A DNA stretch of 64,000 bases from Gemmatimonadaceae bacterium (GTDB lineage: Bacteria > Gemmatimonadota > Gemmatimonadetes > Gemmatimonadales > Gemmatimonadaceae). Positions 7,843-16,370 of the stretch are shown in pieces. The stretch covers positions 1 through 64,000 of the forward strand of contig DATNEW010000013.1 of the NCBI GenBank assembly GCA_035606695.1. Reading direction: 5' to 3'. A model generated the notes under the pieces. It had not been told where the DNA came from, ran no database searches, and was given only the letters and a program-made list of their open reading frames with translations. Both the position numbers and the translations under genes were made by a program. Every line of letters starts with the position of its first letter. Position 1 is the first letter of the stretch.

Positions 7843-8859
7843 ATGCGAGTCATCGAATACGGCCATGAGCGCAAGCGCTCGATCCCATTGACAGTCATCG
7901 ACGGACGACCGGGCGCGGGAAAGAGCGCCGTCGTTCGCCATGCAATGCTGACCGCAAGCGGGCAGCGAGTCGTCGCCATCACGCGCGACTTGGGCGCGTT
8001 GCTCCCAGGCGCGTCCGACGTTCGCCGCGATGGACCGGTCGCCATGTGGCCGAACGGCTCGATGGCGATCGCGACGGACGATCCCACGGCAACGCTGGCG
8101 ATGCTCGCGCGGCGCGAGGCGCCGCCCGATCACGTCATCGTCGAGGCGGCCGATTCCAATCCGCGCAAGCTGGGCGGGTACGGATACATGCCCGGCTATC
8201 GGCCCGACGGACTCGTCACCGTCGTCGACGCGAGCGCGGCGGCGAGCATCGACGGCGACCGCGCGGCGTCGGAGACCTGGACGACGAGTCTTCGCCTGGC
8301 GGATCTCGTCGTGCTCAACAAAACGGATCTGGCCGGAAAGGAAACGACGACGGGTGCGCAACGCATGATCGCGTCCTTCGCGCCGCAAGCGCGATTCGTC
8401 TGGGCCGCGGAAGGAAAAGTCGCGTTGCCGCTGCTGCTCGACGTCGCGGGAAGTACCGCGCTCGACGATCGCGCCGTCGTAGCCGAGTGGCATGCGGCGT
8501 ACGTGCCGACGCGGAGTCGCGGAGGCCTGAGCCTGGTCGGCGAACATTGCCGCTGCTGGTACCTCCTTGGCGAACAGCCGGTCGACTCGAAGGAGTTTCG
8601 CCGCTGGGTCAACCGCATGCCGTCATTCGTGCTGCGGGCCGCCGGCGAAGTGTACCTGGAACAGGTCCCGGATTATCGCCATGAGTTTTCTCTAATTGGT
8701 ATGCGGTGGCTGCTCAAACGCGGCGCGCCGTGGGGCCGCGATCTTCCGGCGACACGCGTGACGCTGGTCGGCATCGACGGCACACGCGGCGCCGCCGCGG
8801 AGTCGCCGCGGCGTACGCTGGTGCGCCGTCAGGCCGCCGTGCCCGGAGCAACCTTATGA
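7843..8859 (+). CDS. CobW/COG0523-like GTPase lacking the CxCC motif
   Basis: A 338-residue P-loop GTPase resembling the CobW/COG0523 metallochaperone group. It has a Walker A at residues 21-28 (Gly-Arg-Pro-Gly-Ala-Gly-Lys-Ser), a Val-Glu-Ala-Ala-Asp switch region, the Asn-Lys-Thr-Asp guanine-specificity motif at 159-162, and a C-terminal CobW_C-like domain. Family members bind Zn or Co through Gly-Cys-x-Cys-Cys before the Walker B strand. At the matching place (residues 72-76) this protein reads Gly-Ser-Met-Ala-Ile, so the metal ligands are absent. A Cys-Arg-Cys occurs much later, near residue 230. It overlaps the next receiver gene by four bases (ATGA) and is divergent from the kinase operon, so a link to signalling rather than metal delivery is possible. 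Confidence 0.82.
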   Translation: MRVIEYGHERKRSIPLTVIDGRPGAGKSAVVRHAMLTASGQRVVAITRDLGALLPGASDVRRDGPVAMWPNGSMAIATDDPTATLAMLARREAPPDHVIVEAADSNPRKLGGYGYMPGYRPDGLVTVVDASAAASIDGDRAASETWTTSLRLADLVVLNKTDLAGKETTTGAQRMIASFAPQARFVWAAEGKVALPLLLDVAGSTALDDRAVVAEWHAAYVPTRSRGGLSLVGEHCRCWYLLGEQPVDSKEFRRWVNRMPSFVLRAAGEVYLEQVPDYRHEFSLIGMRWLLKRGAPWGRDLPATRVTLVGIDGTRGAAAESPRRTLVRRQAAVPGATL

Positions 8860-9329
8860 CGGCCCCCGCGATGAACGCGGCCGGGATCCGCGTGCTCATC
8901 GCGGAGGATCACGTCGATTCCGCGACGAGCATCGGCCGGCTGCTGCGCTTGTTCGGCTACGAGGTCGCGATTGCGACGAACGGTGAAGACGCCGTCCGCG
9001 TGGCCGGCTGGTTCGCGCCCGCCGCGGCGCTGATCGACCTGACGCTGCCGGTGCTCGACGGGTTCGGCGTCGCGAGAGCATTGCGCGAGAACGTCGCCAC
9101 GCGCGACTGCCGTCTCGTCGCCATGACCGGCTGGACGGCGGACGAGTACGCCGCCCGCACGCGCGACGCCGGTTTTGATTCACATCTTGTAAAACCGATC
9201 GCGGTCGAGGCGCTGATCAACGCGCTGTCGCCGGCGGTGCCGTCGACGTCCGCCAATGGACCCGCACCCGCCCCGCGTTCGATCGCCGCGCAGCGCGCGC
9301 GTCGGACGAACCACGCCGAAGTTCGCTGA
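8856..9329 (+). CDS. Single-domain response regulator
   Basis: A 157-residue receiver domain protein with an unstructured Ala/Pro/Arg-rich tail of about 35 residues. It has the Glu-Asp acidic pair, the phosphoacceptor Asp in Ala-Leu-Ile-Asp-Leu-Thr-Leu-Pro, a Thr in Ala-Met-Thr-Gly, and Lys-Pro near residue 111. The ATG overlaps the stop codon of the GTPase gene (ATGA) and has a GGAG upstream, indicating translational coupling. No output domain is present. The coupling suggests that the receiver acts with the GTPase, an unusual pairing. Confidence 0.88.
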   Translation: MTAPAMNAAGIRVLIAEDHVDSATSIGRLLRLFGYEVAIATNGEDAVRVAGWFAPAAALIDLTLPVLDGFGVARALRENVATRDCRLVAMTGWTADEYAARTRDAGFDSHLVKPIAVEALINALSPAVPSTSANGPAPAPRSIAAQRARRTNHAEVR

Positions 9330-9416
9330 CGTCCGCGCGCCTCGTTCGCTCTTGGGCCAATACAGCCGAATCGCGCGGACGGCGAGGTTGAGAGTGGCTT
9401 CCGCAGCAGGTGGAAA

Positions 9417-10928
9417 ATGGGTAGAGGTTGGGGTGGGAGAATGGCCGCCATGCTCGTGGCGGCCGCATCATCACATGTTGCCGCGCAGACGACACAGGTG
9501 ACACGGGCGGCGAAGTTCACCGAACTGCCGTGCACGGAGACGTACGGCAAGTTCGACGAGTCCACGCGAGCGATCGCGCGCTGTGGGACCGTCACGGTGC
9601 CGCAGGACCGCGCGGCACCAAACAACACGGCGTTGCAGGCGGTCGTATTGCCCGTCGTCGTGTACGCGTCGCCGACGGCGCACGGCACACCGCTCATCTT
9701 CCTGGCGGGCGGACCGGGCGAATCGGCGATCGACGCGGCGCAGCAGGCGTTGCTCGACACACCGCTGGGTCAAATGCTGCTCCGCGAACGACCGATCGTG
9801 GCGTTCGATCGCCGCGGCGTGACGACCGACAGTCATCGCGCCTCGCCCGATTTGAGCAGCGTCGAGTACCAGGCACGGTATCCGCGAAAGGAGGCGGTTG
9901 CCCCGCTGCGCGATACGGTCACGCGTCTCACCACGTTCCTCCGCAAGCGCGGCGTCGTCGCCAACAACTTCACGACGTTGGCGGCGATCGAGGACATCAC
10001 TGACGTGATTCACGCGCTCGGCTACTCGCGCGTCGTGCTGCTCGGTGCGTCGTACGGAACGCGCGAGGCGCTGCACTTCGTGCGCCGACACCGCGACATG
10101 GTGGAGTCGATCGTGCTCGACGGCGTGGCGCCGCCGAACGCCGTGTCGCTCCTGGATTCGGCGACCATCGTCAACGCGGGGCGCGACGTGGTGTCACGAC
10201 TCGTCGAAGACTGCAAGCAGGATGAATCTTGCGCCGCCGACTTCGCCGATTTGCCGAAGGCCGTCGCCTGGTTGGGCGCGGACACTCTTGGCGCGCTGCG
10301 GCGCACGGCGAACTTTCCGGACAACGGCGGCTGGCATACGCTTGGCGCGCGCGGCGCCGCGATACTCAGCGTGATTGGTATGGCGTCGACGTGGGAGGCG
10401 ATCCGCGCGCAAGCGCCGGCCGTGCTCGTGGAGTTTGCCCGCTACGATACGCTGCGCTCGCCGCTCGCGGCGCGTGTGCTCGTCGCCGCGGCCGCGGATC
10501 CGACGCTCACCGGAGGTCATGGCGAGCGAGTTCCGCTCGTGCGGTACATCGCTTTCTGCGGCGACCGCCCGCAGGGCGAACCGTTCGTCGGCGATCGCAC
10601 GGTCTGCGATGCGCTCGGCGTTCCCTTCTCGGGTCCCGAGGCGATTGCACGCGTCACGAGTGACGTGCCCGCGCTGCTCATCTCGTCGGGGTACGATGCG
10701 CAGACGCCGGTCCGCTTCGCCGATGATGCGGCGCGTTCGCTGGCGCACAGCTTTCAAGTGTTGTTTCCGATGGTCGGCCACGTGGCGATCGGCCGACCGA
10801 TCGCGATGGCGTGCGCGGCGGTGGTGATCGAGTCGTTCCTGGGACAGCCCGATCGCGCGCCGGCGTCGACGTGCGTCTCGAGCATCCTCCCGGCGTTCGC
10901 GCCGAATCGGATCAGTAAGGAGCCGTGA
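9417..10928 (+). CDS. Secreted alpha/beta hydrolase, S33 tripeptidyl aminopeptidase type
   Basis: A 503-residue exported hydrolase. The N-terminus has an Arg-containing start, a hydrophobic core and an Ala-Ala-Gln cleavage site near residue 24. The fold shows the oxyanion Gly-Gly-Pro-Gly at about 98-101, the nucleophile elbow Gly-Ala-Ser-Tyr-Gly with Ser212, a late Asp in Ser-Gly-Tyr-Asp-Ala-Gln-Thr-Pro, and His in Val-Gly-His-Val. This arrangement matches the tripeptidyl aminopeptidase/proline iminopeptidase-like S33 group that trims peptides outside the cytoplasm. The ATG at 9417 follows an AGGTGGA stretch; an ATG at 9441 is also possible. Its last 17 bases overlap the convergent DUF4136 gene. 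Confidence 0.85.
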   Translation: MGRGWGGRMAAMLVAAASSHVAAQTTQVTRAAKFTELPCTETYGKFDESTRAIARCGTVTVPQDRAAPNNTALQAVVLPVVVYASPTAHGTPLIFLAGGPGESAIDAAQQALLDTPLGQMLLRERPIVAFDRRGVTTDSHRASPDLSSVEYQARYPRKEAVAPLRDTVTRLTTFLRKRGVVANNFTTLAAIEDITDVIHALGYSRVVLLGASYGTREALHFVRRHRDMVESIVLDGVAPPNAVSLLDSATIVNAGRDVVSRLVEDCKQDESCAADFADLPKAVAWLGADTLGALRRTANFPDNGGWHTLGARGAAILSVIGMASTWEAIRAQAPAVLVEFARYDTLRSPLAARVLVAAAADPTLTGGHGERVPLVRYIAFCGDRPQGEPFVGDRTVCDALGVPFSGPEAIARVTSDVPALLISSGYDAQTPVRFADDAARSLAHSFQVLFPMVGHVAIGRPIAMACAAVVIESFLGQPDRAPASTCVSSILPAFAPNRISKEP

Positions 10929-11577
10929 CGACGGAGGACGCGCACGATGGCGAGCAGAGGGCGGTCGCCCCGCTCGCCATCAAGCCGTCCTTGCGCAGGC
11001 GGTCGCGAATGTGGCGAATGACCGATGCGGTGAGGGCGCCGGCCGAGCTGGGATTCGTCGTCTCGCTGCGCGCGGCGAAGATCAGGCGGTCGTCGGCCAG
11101 TGAATAGATCTGCGTCTCGATCGTCACCACGCGATCGGCGACCACGTAGCCGGGATCGTACGGCGTCGCCCAGGCGTAATTCCAGTAGCCGCCAAACCCG
11201 TACGGCCGATCGTACCAGTACGTGCCGTCGACGTACGAGGGACGCACGCTGACGTCGGCGACGCGCATCATGATGGCGCCGTCGAAGCCGGCCGCGCGGA
11301 GCCGTGCCGCCGCTTCGTCGCGACCGATCGTGCTGTCGGCCGCCGGCATCACGGTGTACGACGGCACGACGTTGGCGAAGGACGCGGCGATCTTGTCTTC
11401 GACGGTGCGCCGCAGCGCTTCGTCGCGCGTCACGAAGACCGCGACGCCCCGACGGAAGCTCACTTGCGTGGCATGCGGGTCATGCCAGGTGGCGGCGAGC
11501 TCAGTCGAGTGGAAGCAGGCGGTGGACCCAAGCGCGGTCGCGGCGAGCGCGAGCGCGACGGCGGAAGTCGAACGCAT
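10912..11577 (-). CDS. DUF4136-like lipoprotein
   Basis: A 221-residue lipoprotein with a lipobox ending Gly-Ser-Thr-Ala-Cys at residue 21. The mature part begins with a Trp-containing strand and has the alternating 'fDGAIMMRV' and 'Tyr-Trp-Tyr-Asp' segments seen in DUF4136 proteins, small lipoproteins of unknown function that sit at the outer membrane. A Tyr/Trp/Gly-rich patch lies at about residues 118-145. A GAGGA Shine-Dalgarno precedes the ATG. It lies upstream of the convergent peptidase and downstream of an outer-membrane protein gene. Two further DUF4136-like genes occur at 13866 and 25499. Confidence 0.75.
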   Translation of the reverse strand: MRSTSAVALALAATALGSTACFHSTELAATWHDPHATQVSFRRGVAVFVTRDEALRRTVEDKIAASFANVVPSYTVMPAADSTIGRDEAAARLRAAGFDGAIMMRVADVSVRPSYVDGTYWYDRPYGFGGYWNYAWATPYDPGYVVADRVVTIETQIYSLADDRLIFAARSETTNPSSAGALTASVIRHIRDRLRKDGLMASGATALCSPSCASSVVTAPY

Positions 11578-11627
11578 ACGCCATCCTCGATGATTAAAAT
11601 TTGGATATTACAAAATGCGAATACCTG

Positions 11628-12548
11628 CTATGGCAGGCGGCCCATCGTCAGGGCGACGAAGAGCGTGTTTCCCTGCGTGGCCGAGTGCGACCCCGCTTCG
11701 ACCAGATAGCGCAGCGTGACGGAGTTCGCATCGCTCAGGGCCGGGAAGGGGATCGTGATCTCGGGCCCCACGCCGAACATGCGATTCTTGCCGGCGAAGA
11801 GCGGCGACACGTTGAAGTTCTGGTCGTTCGTGAGCTTCCACATCGCGTAGTAGGCGACGCCCAGCTGGCCGAAGTGCCGGATGAGCGTATGGCCCGCGCC
11901 GCCCTCGACCGTGAGCACCTGTCCCGCGCGCTTGTCGGTGTCTTCGACGTGCGACTGCACCTGGTACGCGACCAACGCCGAGGCGCTGGATTGATGCGAG
12001 GAACCGAGGTAGACCGTGCTGCCGGCGGACATCTCGTACGACCACATGCCGAAGCCGGTGTTGTTGTTCGCGCCGTCGTGAAAGCGGCCGGTGGGCATGT
12101 AGACGCCGAAGCCGGCGACGACGTCCGCCGACGGAAACGTCCAGCCCAGCTTCATCGGCTGTATATAGATGTCGCTGAAACCCCAGCTGCGCACCGGCTT
12201 GGCGTCGGGCGTCGGGATCGTGAGGTCCGCCCACGGGATGATGATCGAGAAGCCGTACTGGCCGGCGGCCCACACGGCGGGCACGGTGAAGCCGAGTTGC
12301 AGCGAGAAGACGTTGACGGGCGGCTGCAGATGCGAGAACGCCGTTTCGTTGGCGGCGATCGTATTCTCGGGCTCGTAGCTCGAGTAGAGTGCGCTGGAAT
12401 AGAATCCCGGTTTCGGCAGCGTACCGGACAGGATGCCGAAATCACCGCGGAACTGTGGAATGTTGGCTTGGGCGCGGGCGGCGCCGGCGGCCGCCAGGGT
12501 CGCGGCGACGAGACTCGCGCACCGGACCGCGCGTCGAACGTGAGGCAT
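11628..12548 (-). CDS. Outer-membrane protein, phenol meta-pathway (SphA/transporter) type
   Basis: A 306-residue exported protein with a signal peptide ending Ala-Arg-Ala-Gln near residue 27. The rest alternates short amphipathic strands rich in Gly, aromatic and Asn residues, consistent with a 12- to 14-strand barrel. It resembles the 'MetA-pathway of phenol degradation' family of putative outer-membrane channels; the segment around Gly-Val-Tyr-Met-Pro-Thr-Gly is typical. Substrate is unknown. I chose the ATG at 12548, just before the charged signal peptide. A long inverted repeat lies 22 bases upstream and may control it. Confidence 0.72.
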   Translation of the reverse strand: MPHVRRAVRCASLVAATLAAAGAARAQANIPQFRGDFGILSGTLPKPGFYSSALYSSYEPENTIAANETAFSHLQPPVNVFSLQLGFTVPAVWAAGQYGFSIIIPWADLTIPTPDAKPVRSWGFSDIYIQPMKLGWTFPSADVVAGFGVYMPTGRFHDGANNNTGFGMWSYEMSAGSTVYLGSSHQSSASALVAYQVQSHVEDTDKRAGQVLTVEGGAGHTLIRHFGQLGVAYYAMWKLTNDQNFNVSPLFAGKNRMFGVGPEITIPFPALSDANSVTLRYLVEAGSHSATQGNTLFVALTMGRLP

Positions 12549-12569
12549 ACGACACTCGAGGAATGGAGG

Positions 12570-12603
12570 CAATGAGAAATCTCTCAATAGAGATCTCTCA
12601 TTG
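12570..12603. promoter_or_regulatory. 34-bp imperfect palindrome
   Basis: Fifteen-base arms (CAATGAGAAATCTCT and AGAGATCTCTCATTG) match at 14 of 15 positions around a four-base loop. The element lies between two minus-strand genes, 22 bases before the outer-membrane protein start. There is no T-run on either side, so it fits an operator or an RNA hairpin better than a simple terminator. It is noticeably AT-richer than its surroundings. Confidence 0.6.
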
Positions 12604-12620
12604 CCGTGTGACCGTGACGG

Positions 12621-12659
12621 GGCGCTACCGCTAGGCGCTACCGCTAGGCGCTACCGCTG
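12621..12659. repeat. Three tandem 13-bp repeats at a stop codon
   Basis: Three consecutive copies of GGCGCTACCGCTA (the last ends in G) lie directly after and across the end of the OmpA-type gene. On the minus strand each unit contains CGGTAG, so the first copy supplies the stop and the next two repeat it out of need. This looks like slippage duplication of the gene's 3' end. Confidence 0.8.
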
Positions 12660-13634
12660 GGCGCGGTTGACGAGCACCTTGACCAGGGCCCGGCGGTTCT
12701 GGGCGCGGCCTTCGGGCGTCTCGTTCGATGCCGCGGGATCGTCCTCGCCGAACCCGGTCGGATTCAACAGGCGGCGGAGCGGAATCCCCCGTTCCTTCAC
12801 GAGATAGTGGACCACCGCTTCGGCGCGGCGTTCGCTCAACTCCAGGTTGCTCGAGGCGCGTCCGACGGCGTCGGCATAGCCCGTCACCTCGATCAGGTAG
12901 CCGTCCTGGGTCATCGCCTTCGCGGCGACCGCGTCGAGCGCCTGGCGGTCGTCGTCGGTCAGCGTCGAGCTCGCGGTCGCGAACGTCACCATCATACTGT
13001 CGCGCACGTCGTACTTGTCGATGTCGTCGAAGCGCACGCTGATCGCGGCGAGACTGTCGCGCGCCCGTGCCTCGAGCGCCGCGAGGCTGTCGGCGATGCG
13101 CGCCTTGGTGGCCTCGAGATTGCCGCCGACCTTGTCGATGCTGTCGGCATTGGCGCCGACGCGCATGCTGAGCGCCACCGTGCCTGCCGCGACCTGCTGG
13201 GCGACGCGCAGCGCGCTCGAGTGGAAGCTGATCTTGTCGGCCACGAGATTGCCGCGGTCGCCGCCGTTGCCCTTCACCTCGACGATGAGACCGGGCAGCA
13301 GGCTTGACACGTCGCGCGGCTGCTTTTCCGTCTTGAACAAACCCGACGGCGACGAGATGCGCGTGCCTTCCGTCAACGTGATCACGTCCACGTGACCGTC
13401 CTCGTCGCGAATCACCATATCGTCACCGCGGCGGCTGATGATCAGGCCCTTGACCTTCGCGCCCTGGCCTTCCGTGAAGTTGGCCGGTGCGGTCACCGTT
13501 GTTGCGGGCAACGGCTGCGGCGTCTGCGCGCTCAGGTGGGCCGCAAACGCGGCGAACAACACCACGAGCAGCACCGTAAACACGAACATCAGCGACGATC
13601 CGCGAAGCCGATCCCTTTTGTCCTCCGTCCACAT
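12651..13634 (-). CDS. OmpA-family protein with N-terminal DUF5666-like domain
   Basis: A 327-residue envelope protein. A single hydrophobic segment (about residues 14-36) is a signal peptide or anchor. Residues 50-130 form a small beta domain with the Val-Lys-Gly-Leu-Ile pattern of DUF5666. A helical, Ala/Asp-rich linker follows. The C-terminal 120 residues are an OmpA peptidoglycan-binding domain, with Gly-Tyr-Ala-Asp near residue 258, Leu-Ser-x-Arg-Arg-Ala, and Asn-Arg-Arg at the end. It should link the envelope to peptidoglycan. The start has a good GAGGTGA Shine-Dalgarno. It is transcribed divergently from the DUF4136 lipoprotein gene. Confidence 0.85.
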   Translation of the reverse strand: MWTEDKRDRLRGSSLMFVFTVLLVVLFAAFAAHLSAQTPQPLPATTVTAPANFTEGQGAKVKGLIISRRGDDMVIRDEDGHVDVITLTEGTRISSPSGLFKTEKQPRDVSSLLPGLIVEVKGNGGDRGNLVADKISFHSSALRVAQQVAAGTVALSMRVGANADSIDKVGGNLEATKARIADSLAALEARARDSLAAISVRFDDIDKYDVRDSMMVTFATASSTLTDDDRQALDAVAAKAMTQDGYLIEVTGYADAVGRASSNLELSERRAEAVVHYLVKERGIPLRRLLNPTGFGEDDPAASNETPEGRAQNRRALVKVLVNRAQR

Positions 13635-13865
13635 AAGCTCACCTCGTCCTGCTGCGGGGATGCAGGCGCCGTCCGGCCGCCTGCGAGTTCATAGACAGAA
13701 TGCCGTGAACGCCGGTTCCCGCGGCATTCGACCATGGTCCGATGGGGCTCGCGTCCGACGCCCGCGTACTCTGTCGCGAGCGGCCAAGCGCCGCTCTGCA
13801 TCGAAGTGAGGCACCTCAGCAGTTCATCAGCAGTTCATCAACAGACGCAGTTCCTGGAGGACCGC

Positions 13866-14591
13866 ATGATCGGGAAGGTTCACAACGTTCACGGACGGAC
13901 ATGGCGCGCGCTTGCACTCTGCGGCGCGCTGGTCGCACTTGGCGCGTGCGGCGACGATGACAACAACCTCGTCGTCGTCGGACCGGGCGGCACCCCGGAC
14001 GGCGTCGTCACGACGCTCAAGGATTCCGCGTTTGACTTCACCGTCCTGCACACGTTCGCGATGCCGGACACCATCATGCATCTGGTGCCGGCGACCGGAA
14101 CGCCGCTCGCCGTAACGGGGCAGTTCGATCGTGCCACGCTCGACAAGGTGCGCGCGTCGTTCCTGGCGCGCGGCTACACGCAGGTGACGCCGTCGTCCAC
14201 CGTCATTCCGGATTTCATCGTCCTGGTCGGCGCGACCGCCACGACGAACTACAACGCGTGGGTCGGCTATCCGTTCTTCGCGGTGTGGGGATCGTCGCCC
14301 GTGTGGGTGTTCAATCCCTCGTTCGACAACTCGTGGACCATCGTGTATCCGTGGGCCGCGGTGGTCGGCGTGACGGCGTTCGATCGCGGCACGCTCCTCA
14401 TCGATCTCATTCCGACGAAGACGGTGACGCCGGTGACGAAGTCGGTGCGGTCCGCGTGGTCCGGTGTGGCGACAGGAGAGCTCAACGGTTCGTTCGGCCA
14501 GGGCACGATCAACGCGGCGGTCGACGAGATGTTCCGGCAGTCGCCGTATCTCGTCTCCGGGCCGACGGTGAATCCGCTCAACCAGCGGTGA
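13866..14591 (+). CDS. DUF4136-like lipoprotein
   Basis: A 241-residue lipoprotein; the lipobox ends Ala-Leu-Gly-Ala-Cys near residue 28. The ATG at 13866 has a CTGGAGG Shine-Dalgarno, although the frame is open upstream. The mature protein contains 'Pro-Asp-Thr-Ile', a predicted helix with Arg-Ala-Thr-Leu-Asp-Lys-Val-Arg, then a Tyr/Trp/Phe-rich stretch and a C-terminal helix ending in Gln-Ser-Pro-Tyr-Leu-Val. The same order, including Pro-Asp-Thr-Ile and the closing Gln-Ser-Pro-Tyr-Leu, is found in the minus-strand gene at 25499, so these two are close paralogues. Function unknown; probably attached to the outer membrane. Confidence 0.78.
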   Translation: MIGKVHNVHGRTWRALALCGALVALGACGDDDNNLVVVGPGGTPDGVVTTLKDSAFDFTVLHTFAMPDTIMHLVPATGTPLAVTGQFDRATLDKVRASFLARGYTQVTPSSTVIPDFIVLVGATATTNYNAWVGYPFFAVWGSSPVWVFNPSFDNSWTIVYPWAAVVGVTAFDRGTLLIDLIPTKTVTPVTKSVRSAWSGVATGELNGSFGQGTINAAVDEMFRQSPYLVSGPTVNPLNQR

Positions 14592-14717
14592 CCGTTCGCG
14601 CAGCCTCGCGGCCGCCCGCTCGCTCTCGCTCCAGCTTCCCTCCAAGACAGCGACCGGTAGAGTGAGCGGCGTCCGCGAATCGCGACGGTATTCCAGTAGT
14701 TTTATAGGAGAACAATC

Positions 14718-15554
14718 ATGGCATACAGGCGGATCTGGATGATCGCCGCCGGACTGACCGGCGCCGCGGCGCTGGGCGCCGCCGCGGTCACGGCGCGTGG
14801 CGATGCCGCGCGCACGCGCCATGCCGCGGGCACTCTCGCGCCGGGCGATTCCAGCCCGGTCGTCGACCCCGACGCGGTCGCGGCGCTCGACAAGATGGGC
14901 AACTACCTGCGCACGCTCAAGGCCGTGCAGATCAAAGCCGTCGTCACGGATGAAGAGGTCTCACTCGACGGCGAGAAGGTGCAGACGACGAACACCGTCG
15001 ACCTGCTCGCGTCACGGCCGAATCGCATGCGCGTGGAGGTGGCGAGCGAACGTCAGCCGCGCGTGTTCTACTACGACGGCAAGACGTTCACGTTGTGGGC
15101 GCCGAAGCTCGACTTCTACGCGAAGACAGACGCGCCCGGCACCATCAACGAGCTGGCCGACCGGCTCTCGGACAAGTACAACATCGACCTGCCGCTCGTC
15201 GATCTCTTCCGCTGGGGCACGCCGGAGTCGGGATTCAAGGAGTTGACAGCGGCGACCGACATGGGACCCAGCTCCGTCGACGGCACGACGTGCGAGCAGT
15301 ACGTGTTTCGGCAAGACGGTCTCGATTGGCAGCTCTGGATTCAGAGCGGCGACTATCCGCTGCCGCGCAAGCTCGTGTTGACGACGACCACGGACGACGC
15401 TCGGCCGCAGCATACGTCGGTGTGGACGTGGAATCTCGCGCCGTCGTTCAACGATCAGGAATTTGCCTTCACGCCGCCGGCCGGAGCCCACCGCATCGAG
15501 TTCCTCGATGCCGAGAAGCTTCGCGCGCTGGGGGCAACGGGAGGAGCGAAATGA
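14718..15554 (+). CDS. DUF2092 family exported protein
   Basis: A 278-residue exported protein with an N-terminal hydrophobic signal segment and a strong AGGAG Shine-Dalgarno seven bases before the ATG. It resembles DUF2092, predicted periplasmic proteins related in fold to the LolA/LolB lipoprotein carriers: 'Pro-Asp-Ala-Val-Ala-Ala-Leu-Asp-Lys-Met', an Arg-Pro-Asn-Arg-Met-Arg strand, and a late Asp-Ala-Glu-Lys-Leu segment. It overlaps the glycine-rich gene by four bases (ATGA), the usual partner order for this family. A role in handling hydrophobic envelope molecules is possible but unproven. Confidence 0.8.
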   Translation: MAYRRIWMIAAGLTGAAALGAAAVTARGDAARTRHAAGTLAPGDSSPVVDPDAVAALDKMGNYLRTLKAVQIKAVVTDEEVSLDGEKVQTTNTVDLLASRPNRMRVEVASERQPRVFYYDGKTFTLWAPKLDFYAKTDAPGTINELADRLSDKYNIDLPLVDLFRWGTPESGFKELTAATDMGPSSVDGTTCEQYVFRQDGLDWQLWIQSGDYPLPRKLVLTTTTDDARPQHTSVWTWNLAPSFNDQEFAFTPPAGAHRIEFLDAEKLRALGATGGAK

Positions 15555-16279
15555 GTTCACTCATTAAGAAACTATGGTGGGCAGCGTCGGTGGCGGCGGT
15601 GGTCGGGGTGGCGGTGTATGAGCCGGCGCTTGCCCAGCGGCGAGGTGGTGGCGGCGGCATGCGCGGTGGCGGCGGGATGCGCGGCGGCGGGATGCGCGGC
15701 GCATCGCGGCCGAGCGTGACGAGGTCCGGCGGCGGCATGTCGCGCCCGTCGGGCGGCATGTCGCGGCCGTCCGCCGGCAATCGTCCGAGCACGCCGAATA
15801 TCGGCCGTCCGGGCGGAGTCGGTGGCGTCGGCGGAGTCGGCGGAGTCGGCGGCATCGGTGGCGCCGGAGGAGTCGGCGGTGTCAATCGACCGGGCGGTGT
15901 CGGTGGCGCCGGTGGGCGTGTCGGCTCCGCGGCCGGCGACATTGCGCGCGGCGGCAACAACATCGGCAACGGGAACGTGAAGCGCGGTGACATCAGCAAC
16001 CGCCCGATCGACATCAGCGACGTCGACGTCAACAACAATTGGGGTTGGGGCGACGGCTATCACGGCTGCTGTTATCACCCGATCGCGGCCGGCGCGGCGG
16101 TCGTCGCCGGCGCGGCCATCACGGCGGCGGCGATCGGCTCGACCTGGTACGCGCTTCCGTCCGGCTGCGTGACCAGCGTCGTCAACGGCGTCACCTACAA
16201 CAACTGCTCGGGAACGTGGTACGAACCGTACTTCGACGGTACGACGACGACGTATGTCGTCGTGAGTCCGCCGCAATAG
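15551..16279 (+). CDS. Glycine-rich exported protein, DUF2092 partner
   Basis: A 242-residue exported protein with a signal peptide ending Ala-Leu-Ala-Gln near residue 29. Residues 30-130 are low complexity: Arg-Gly-Gly/Met repeats, then about eight Gly-Gly-Val/Ile/Ala triplets encoded by nine-base units near 15820-15880. A short Ala-rich hydrophobic segment follows at about 178-197. The C-terminal 40 residues form a small two-cysteine domain with Val-Asn-Gly-Val-Thr-Tyr-Asn-Asn-Cys and Gly-Thr-Trp-Tyr. The gene starts inside the stop codon of the DUF2092 gene with a GGAGG-type Shine-Dalgarno, so the two are translationally coupled. Function unknown. Confidence 0.8.
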   Translation: MSSLIKKLWWAASVAAVVGVAVYEPALAQRRGGGGGMRGGGGMRGGGMRGASRPSVTRSGGGMSRPSGGMSRPSAGNRPSTPNIGRPGGVGGVGGVGGVGGIGGAGGVGGVNRPGGVGGAGGRVGSAAGDIARGGNNIGNGNVKRGDISNRPIDISDVDVNNNWGWGDGYHGCCYHPIAAGAAVVAGAAITAAAIGSTWYALPSGCVTSVVNGVTYNNCSGTWYEPYFDGTTTTYVVVSPPQ

Positions 16280-16307
16280 CAATCCAGAGAGACGCGGGCA
16301 ACGGGGC

Positions 16308-16364
16308 GACGCATCCCCCGTCAGGTCGACGGATCGATCGTTCGACACTGGCGGGGGATGCGTC
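16308..16364. terminator. Bidirectional hairpin between convergent genes
   Basis: Seventeen-base arms beginning GACGCATCCCCCG at 16308-16324 and ending CGGGGGATGCGTC at 16348-16364 pair with one mismatch around a 23-base loop. The hairpin lies between the stops of two convergent genes. It lacks a clear T-run, but position and stem strength suit a terminator for both. Confidence 0.65.
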
Positions 16365-16370
16365 TTGCCC

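Noticed and set aside
7713-8087. N-terminal extension of the FixL-like kinase
   Set aside because: It would run antisense through the start of the GTPase gene, and it lacks any sensor-domain pattern.
15820-15880. Possible CRISPR array or satellite in the repeated GGCGGAGTC-type units
   Set aside because: The units are nine-base codon repeats inside a glycine-rich reading frame, with no spacers.
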